The position numbers were made by a program, and so were the translations under genes. A stretch of 64,000 bases of DNA, from positions 13,054,917 to 13,118,916 of the forward strand of contig NC_134959.1 of assembly GCF_965638725.1 (NCBI RefSeq). The letters run 5' to 3'. Under the pieces are notes generated by a model, which searched no databases, was not told the DNA's origin, and was given only the letters and a program-made list of their open reading frames with translations. Below, in pieces: positions 58,021 through 64,000 of this stretch; the first letter of the stretch is position 1, and the number at the start of each line of letters is the position of its first letter. The stretch comes from Aptenodytes patagonicus. Its lineage: Eukaryota; Chordata; Aves; Sphenisciformes; Spheniscidae.

Positions 58021-59639
58021 CACAACTTCAGGGGCTCCTGGCTTGATGTGCCACATAGCCACATGGACGAGGGCTTCCAGGGGCATGGGGCTGGCTTAGG
58101 TGGAGGAACGGGATCGGGTTTGGTTAGGGGCAGATTTGGGGGACCGGGATGCAACACCATAACTTGCCTTTTACAAAGGAAGGCTCTACACCCCAGGAGG
58201 CCGGGTGTAGAAGTTTTCCGCAGGCTCCGGCAGCGTGATCGGTAGTGCATTTGTAGTTGTGCTTATAACAACTTGAAGCAGGTAGTCCTGCAACTTGGTA
58301 GGGCGTTGTTAGAAAACGGGCGTTCAAAAACGTGACAGTGCTTTCACACTGTCTGACAACTTCTCGGAGTGGTATGGTTTGAATTTAGTAAACAGCAGGG
58401 GATTCGGGGAGTAATACAAATTGTAAATAACTATGTCCACATTTCCTTTCTTCTCTTCTTTGACATATACATGCATTCATCTAGGACTTTTGAAATAGAG
58501 AAATAGACTTTCCAGCAGTCTTACTCCATATACTAACAGCTAGAAAGTTTGGAAAGTTTTGCAGTACGGTAGTGGTACGATCTAGCAAACAATGTCGTAG
58601 CCAAATACTTCACGGTAATATTTTGCATTTCTGGCCCGTGCCATCAAATAACACTTTTCAAATAAATTAAGAAGGTGAACTTTTCCTAATGCTTGGGAAA
58701 TTCTATTTTGTAACATTAATTCAGTTCTGCAAAATCTAGCTCTTCCAAGTATTTGACATACTCGACTGTGCTGTATGTTGGGCTCTCCGTAGGCTGGAGG
58801 AAAATGTTTCTGCACTAAACACACATTCTGAGGTATCTTTTTCTCTCTCTCTACCACTCTCCGTCTCTCTCTCCTTTCTCAAGTGAATCATCCGTGATGT
58901 GTGATCTATCTTTCATATTTAGCAGAAGTGTAATCTCTTTAAACTTTTAGCTTTTTGATAGCCACATTAAACATTTAGTATTGTGTATAATTGCTTCCCA
59001 CTGAAATGCTGTTTTATTGGTCACATTGGAAATGTTACTTTTTCTAATAGCAGTAAAAGCAAAGGCTTTTTTTTTTTAACACCTTAAAAAACAGCTGAGA
59101 AATAACAGGTTAGTTAAGAAATATTCATTACAAAAACTTGACTGCAGGACTAATAGGAGATGGAAGAATGGTTTTGCTCTATCAAAATGACCCGTCAAAA
59201 CGACTTTGTTTCATATTTGATTTAATTGTCTCTCTCCTGACAGGCACATTCATCAATAGCTTAATGGTCAATCAGAAGTTGGCAGAGTGAGTGCTTTCAT
59301 TCTTTCCCATACACTAGCTTTGGCTTTACTTTATCAAAATGCCTCTGCCTAATGGATATGGGGGATGTAGAATGACTGAAGGGCTACTTATTTGAGAAGA
59401 GTGAAAAAACAAGAACATTTATGCTGTTGATAAGTGCATGAAGATAAATAAGTGAGCTGTATGAGGCGTTTTATTTTAAGAGAGAAGAAACTTACTTTTT
59501 TTTTCCCCCCTCCTTTTTGGCTTCAGAGCTGCGAGTTATAAGGTTCATGACTGCTTTTGTGGCATACTGAGAGTGATGACAAATTGATTGCTTGGTACTG
59601 AGAGAGAAAAAAAGGTGGTGGTGGGGGGAGAATTAAAGA

Positions 59640-59960
59640 TGTCTGCTGATTGGTAACTCAGGAAATCCAGTCCCCAGCAACCTTGAGAATACTCGAGAAT
59701 TTTTTTTCTCCAAACTGAAAGGTCCGCTCAGCCATAAAAAAAGAAAAGTTGTTTTGCCAGCTTCATTAGTGTTCACCTAATTAGCTGTAAACCTGATGGA
59801 TTCCTGACAGCTTTAATGATTGGAGATGACAAGCTCCACGCAGTGTCATCCAGCAGAATTAGGTTTGCAGCTAGTTTGATGTAATCAAGTTGATATTACA
59901 CAGTCCTGGTTGCCTTTAGTTGTGCATTAACTCAATTTTCTGCTGCAGGTGACAAATGGG
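59640..59960 (+). promoter_or_regulatory. Candidate intronic enhancer, homeodomain and PBX/MEIS rich
   Basis: The block has CCTAATTAGCTG, a TGACAG (MEIS-like) near 59805 and ATGATTGG (PBX-like) near 59816. It also has TGATGTAATCAAGTTGAT near 59877-59894 and repeated TGACAAG-type words. It has little low-complexity sequence compared with its flanks, which is how conserved non-coding elements often look. Conservation was not tested. Confidence 0.35.
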
Positions 59961-61309
59961 CTTTGGTACCTGGATAATCATGTCATAGGAATTAGGGCCC
60001 TTTTAATGGTCTGGAGTAGAATAACAACAACAAAGAACTCTCAGCAGCACAGAGCTCGCAGACATAACAGACAGGTGCACAAATTCTTTATGTCTAGCCC
60101 AAGTGTTAACACCACACTGTGGAAGACTAAAGCTGTCTCTGAGAATCAAGAATCTGGAAAAATGATAATTTCGGTTTGTTTCCTTTGAGACTCAGGTGAA
60201 TATCGTAGATAAATTTGGGAGGAAGAGTCAGGGATCGCAGTTTTATTCCTCACCTGTTAAAGCGAGAAGATGGTCAGAATTGCTGCTCCAATGACTTCTG
60301 TCATTTAAGTCAGAAGGAAGAAGGTATTTACTGGTTAGAGGCTACTGTCTAGGAAGGCTAAGATACTGTATTAATAGAGGCCAGTCTTGTTCATGCAAAC
60401 AGTAATTATCTATCCTTAAATTATAGCTTTCACTCGTAGTTTTTTTTAGAAACCTATTTAAAAGATCAAGAAAATGTACTTCCTACTGACAGAAACGACT
60501 TAATACGTATTTTGTATACATATAAAGCTTTTCTGAGGAGGGGTTGGGAACTAATGATTTGTTGGAAACTAATTTACTTTTTTTTAAAAAAAACTGAATA
60601 AAATATTTATTGTTTTTTAGGCCCAGACAACTGCACTGAGTTTTCAACCCTCTGGAAAAAACCAAACAAACTTGGGGCCCGTGGTGTTTTATTTTTTTCC
60701 CCCCCAATCTACTCTGGTTTAAACCCTAGGGATAGCTGCATTCTTTTTGGGCTCTTCACAACTTCAGTGCTTACATTCAAAAGGTGCACATGGTCTGTGT
60801 GAATACTGAAATACATTAAATTGATTTTTCAGAGATGCAGAGCACTTCCACTTTGCAGGGACTTCAGTGCTCTTGCTAGGTATCAGCGCCTCCAGAGCGA
60901 GGCTGGGAGTGCGCCACAGAAATCCAGATGCACGATGGCATGCAGGTTGTGCAGCCGGATTTCCAGGCAGCTCTGACTTCAGGAAGTTGAATGCTTGCTT
61001 TAATTTATGGGAATTGCTTGCAACTACATACATACCCCAAAAGTAAATGTGACGATACAGTAGACTACCTATAAAGGTACTTGCAGTGTCAGCCCTTGGT
61101 ATGTTATTTGCCTCCAAACCTGCCACATATTTCTCTGTTGGACAGAGATTCTTCCTAGCAGCAAGCTGACAAAATGATTAGTTATGGCTGTCCTGTGCTT
61201 TTTTTTTCGGCAAAGTGTGAGGAACAATGCAAAAAAAGAAAAAGGGGCATAAATATAAAAAAGCCTGATAGATCCCCCTGAATATCCGTCTGGAAAACAG
61301 AATTTTCCA

Positions 61310-61460
61310 GAATCAGCTGCCATTTCTCCCATTAGCTTGACAGCTGTCAATTAGGGCTTCAGTGCTCTCCTGGGCCACAGTTTATTGCGTGCGGTTGATG
61401 TTGTCATTTTGTTCTCGGTTTTGCCTTGAGCACTATCATGAGCAGGAGTGAAATAGTCAA
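61310..61460. promoter_or_regulatory. Candidate intronic element with TGIF/MEIS palindrome
   Basis: TTGACAGCTGTCAA (61337-61350) is a perfect 14-bp palindrome. Its core TGACAGCTGTCA is the dimer site I know for TGIF/MEIS-type TALE homeodomain proteins, and it includes a CAGCTG E-box. Homeodomain words ATTAG and CAATTAG flank it on both sides, and a CDX-like TTTATTG follows. It may be an enhancer of the Teashirt gene. Confidence 0.4.
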
Positions 61461-64000
61461 TAACTGATGTATCAGCAGTTATTTCTTAAATTGGCTTACA
61501 AGTCTGCATTTTTCCTCTTTTTACTAAAGATTGTTTTGTAAAGTGATTAGAATGAATTGTGACTGCTGCAGGGTTATGGGAAATGCAGTGAAGCTAGGGT
61601 GAGTTAGCAGGATTAGAGTGGGTCCTTTTTGTCAGCCCTGTTTCCAGGATTAGTGGAAACTATATAGAAAAGATCACCTTCAGAGTGAAGTGTGGGGTAA
61701 ATTTTTAAGTGTGCTACGTGCACGCTTATGTAGAAACATATGGTGGTACAGAGTGAATGAAAAGAAATAATTTGCCAGGACCTAAAGTAACCTTACGAGT
61801 TATCTTTCTGAACAAACCTTGGCACTGCTAGTTTTATGGTGTAATAATCCATATTTTAATCCAATGTCATGACCGTTTCCTAGCAAATCCAAATACAGAT
61901 TGTCAAATTTTAATACAGCCCTATTTACAAGGTGCTGCTAGTAGATCAAATATTAAGATGCCTGAAGTGTTGCATTGTCAAGTAAGAGTGTATGTGTATG
62001 TATGGTTATGATACAACACCGAAAATAACATCCTTGCAGAGCGATCGTGTGTTATCTTATCTATGAAATACTTCAGCATCATTTACTAAACAATCTACCT
62101 CAGGTGTTTGAGTCTGATTTTTTTTTTTTTTTCCTTCTGTATATGTTTGGGGTTTTTTTTAAATTTAGTTATGCCCAAATTATGGTTTATCAGCCTTAAG
62201 TTAAAAATGAAAGGTGAATACAATATATTGTATTTGGTAACAATGATATGGACTGGTACATCCAGACAGATAATATGCAGTTGTAATTAGACTGAATAGA
62301 CAGGCATTCATTTTTAAATTCTTTGACACATGCATAAAATAGTCATATAATAAGATAAGATGACAATTTTATGTTAGGTTGATAAAGTGTCCCGATACAT
62401 GCATTTAAATGTCTGTAAGCCTTTTTTTATCCAGACAGATTAATTCTAGTTTCCAGCATTTGCAGTTAGACATTAAATTAATTTTAAAAATCCCACTAAA
62501 CAATGGATGCGTTGCTTTTTTTTGTGTGTGTGTCATTACCTAAAGCAGGAGGATTGAAAAAAAATTATGCAATTGATTTTTCTTGTTTTCAACATTTAAA
62601 AAAAAAAGGCATGAAAATTGGCTTAAAGGATTTAAAGCATAGTCCACGAGAGACTGTGTTGTAGTTTTCGTAAGTATAATAATGCAGAATAGAACATTGT
62701 CAGAGCTTGAAATTGTTTGTTACCATTTTCATAAAAAGAACTGTAAGGGTTGAAATAAGTAGGGCTTAATTTCAGAGACTGCGAGATTCATCCTACTGCA
62801 TTTTCCTGATTTTGCTCCTGAAAGATATTTTGGTCATCTCAGTAGAGAGCCAATCTGCAGAATTTAAACGCTTCTCATTGCCAGCATCAACTTTAAGATA
62901 TTTCTCAGAAAACGTTCAAAGGTTTTTTTTTCCCCGGGGGCGGAGGGAGAGTGGGGAAGGAGTTACCAGAAGATCATAAAATATCTGGAAGCTCTTTGCC
63001 AATGCCATTACCTGGTTTGTTCGGGCAGTAAAGGTGCGACTCTTCAAGAATAATCTAAGTTCGTATTTTAGACTTAATTATAAATTATTAATTCTGTCAG
63101 GACACATGTTATTAATTACAACTCTCTTTTCTTCATTCAGAACAGCTGTGGGGAATCGCGTAAGTTCACTGTGTGTGTTGGTGTGGGAGTTTACCAATGA
63201 AGAGCTCTCCATTCCCAGCCTGCCTTACCTTTACCTCCCATCCTCCTCATACCGGGGATTACTGTTGAGCAGCTAAGCTAAACTTGACATCGCTTGGAAT
63301 AAATACGAGTTTTGAAGGGATTCAGTGTGCTCACAATTAGTGAACGCTTTTACGGAGGTGGTTTTTAGGTCCTGTCCATAAATAATTCTTGTTTTAGCAA
63401 GACTGTATGGTGGTGGGGAGGTCAAAAGGGCACCGGCCAAGCTGTAGCGGGGGGAAGCAAAGCAGTTTTCATGCCCATCCACCAAACTCCCGCCAAACTT
63501 AACACATTAGCATAGAGGAAAGAGCTGTTTTATTATTCGTTTGGAATGATTCAAATTCATTTACTTTTGATATTTCTATCATTAAACTGAGCCCTCTGTT
63601 TCACTTTCTTATGTGTTCTTTGCGGAATGCATGTTGCATAAAATAGGCAATTTTTAATGAACAATTTAATGTAAATGGGTTCTGAATTTAAATTAATATT
63701 AATGAAGCTTTGAGTGAATTTATTTTGCATACGTAAAGGCTTGTAACTCTTTCACCCATACACTCTTGTCTTTATGTACTAACACATTGGTTAGGTGAAT
63801 TGGCTAGTTTCCATATTTCACGATTAAAAAACTTTAATGGATTTTACTTGGATATTTGTGCTAGTGCAGCTTTACGCAGGTTAGTATCTCTATTAAAAAT
63901 GTACCCGCCTTTATATTCAGATTTTTGTAGTTAACATTTTACCGTGTTACCCCGCCGTTTCTATGTATTTCTTTCTACTTTGGTTTTGCCTTTATGCTTA

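Larger units (their letters stand above)
56727..64000 (+). other. TSHZ3: TSHZ intron 1, 5' part
   Basis: The intron begins GTACGAG and runs beyond the window. No other exon was recognised in it. It starts GC-rich, then turns AT-rich, with a 24-base T run at 56926-56949 and a CT-rich stretch near 58840-58880. Teashirt introns are long and hold many developmental enhancers. The most enhancer-like parts seen here are listed separately; others may lie near 61480-61640, 62300-62480 and 63490-63740, where homeodomain, POU- and TEAD-like words are common. Confidence 0.7.

Noticed and set aside
1-64000. CRISPR array, operons, prophage or other prokaryotic system
   Set aside because: No spaced direct-repeat arrays or dense coding; CpG islands, introns and retroviral LTRs show vertebrate nuclear DNA.

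Overview
The window looks like nuclear DNA from a bird, and it covers the 5' end and upstream flank of a Teashirt zinc-finger homeobox gene, most likely TSHZ3. The bird call rests on three things. There are two solo LTRs of an endogenous retrovirus family that I recall as common in neoavian genomes. There are worn amniote repeats of types I know from turtles, crocodilians and birds. No mammalian L1 or Alu sequence is seen. Repeat family names are from memory and were not searched.

Region by region: 1-47,900 is an AT-rich gene desert on the plus-strand 5' side of the gene. I found no protein-coding exon in it; the open frames are short, AT-rich and without recognisable domains. It holds two full-length solo LTRs (7703-8292 and 41802-42397), each with its own perfect 5-bp target duplication. 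It also holds three MIR-like SINE relics, two old LINE 3' ends, and a set of short inverted-repeat (MITE-like) relics. A few GC-rich patches could be non-coding exons, and several stretches look like conserved enhancers. From about 48,190 to 56,760 there is a chain of five CpG islands separated by AT-rich spacers and homopolymer tracts, a typical layout for the promoter of a developmental regulator.

The one protein-coding exon I can support lies at the right edge of the last island. The ATG is at 56687, followed by 13 codons plus one base (MPRRKQQAPRRAA) and a strong GT donor at 56727. This matches the N-terminus shared by vertebrate Teashirt proteins, which have a tiny first coding exon and one very large second exon. 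Exon 2, with the zinc fingers and homeodomain, lies beyond the window. From 56,727 to 64,000 is intron 1. It contains a compact RFX X-box / CRE / E-box cluster near 57,963-58,000 and further candidate regulatory elements rich in homeodomain, PBX/MEIS and TGIF-type motifs.

The observations most worth checking are these: the two LTRs are identical over their last 156 bp but clearly diverged elsewhere; the intronic RFX-CRE-E-box cluster; the palindromic TGIF/MEIS-type site; an overlapping upstream ORF with a CAG repeat in the TSHZ leader; and several strong splice donors that suggest alternative first exons or antisense non-coding transcripts. I saw nothing prokaryotic, no CRISPR array and no intact mobile-element coding region.
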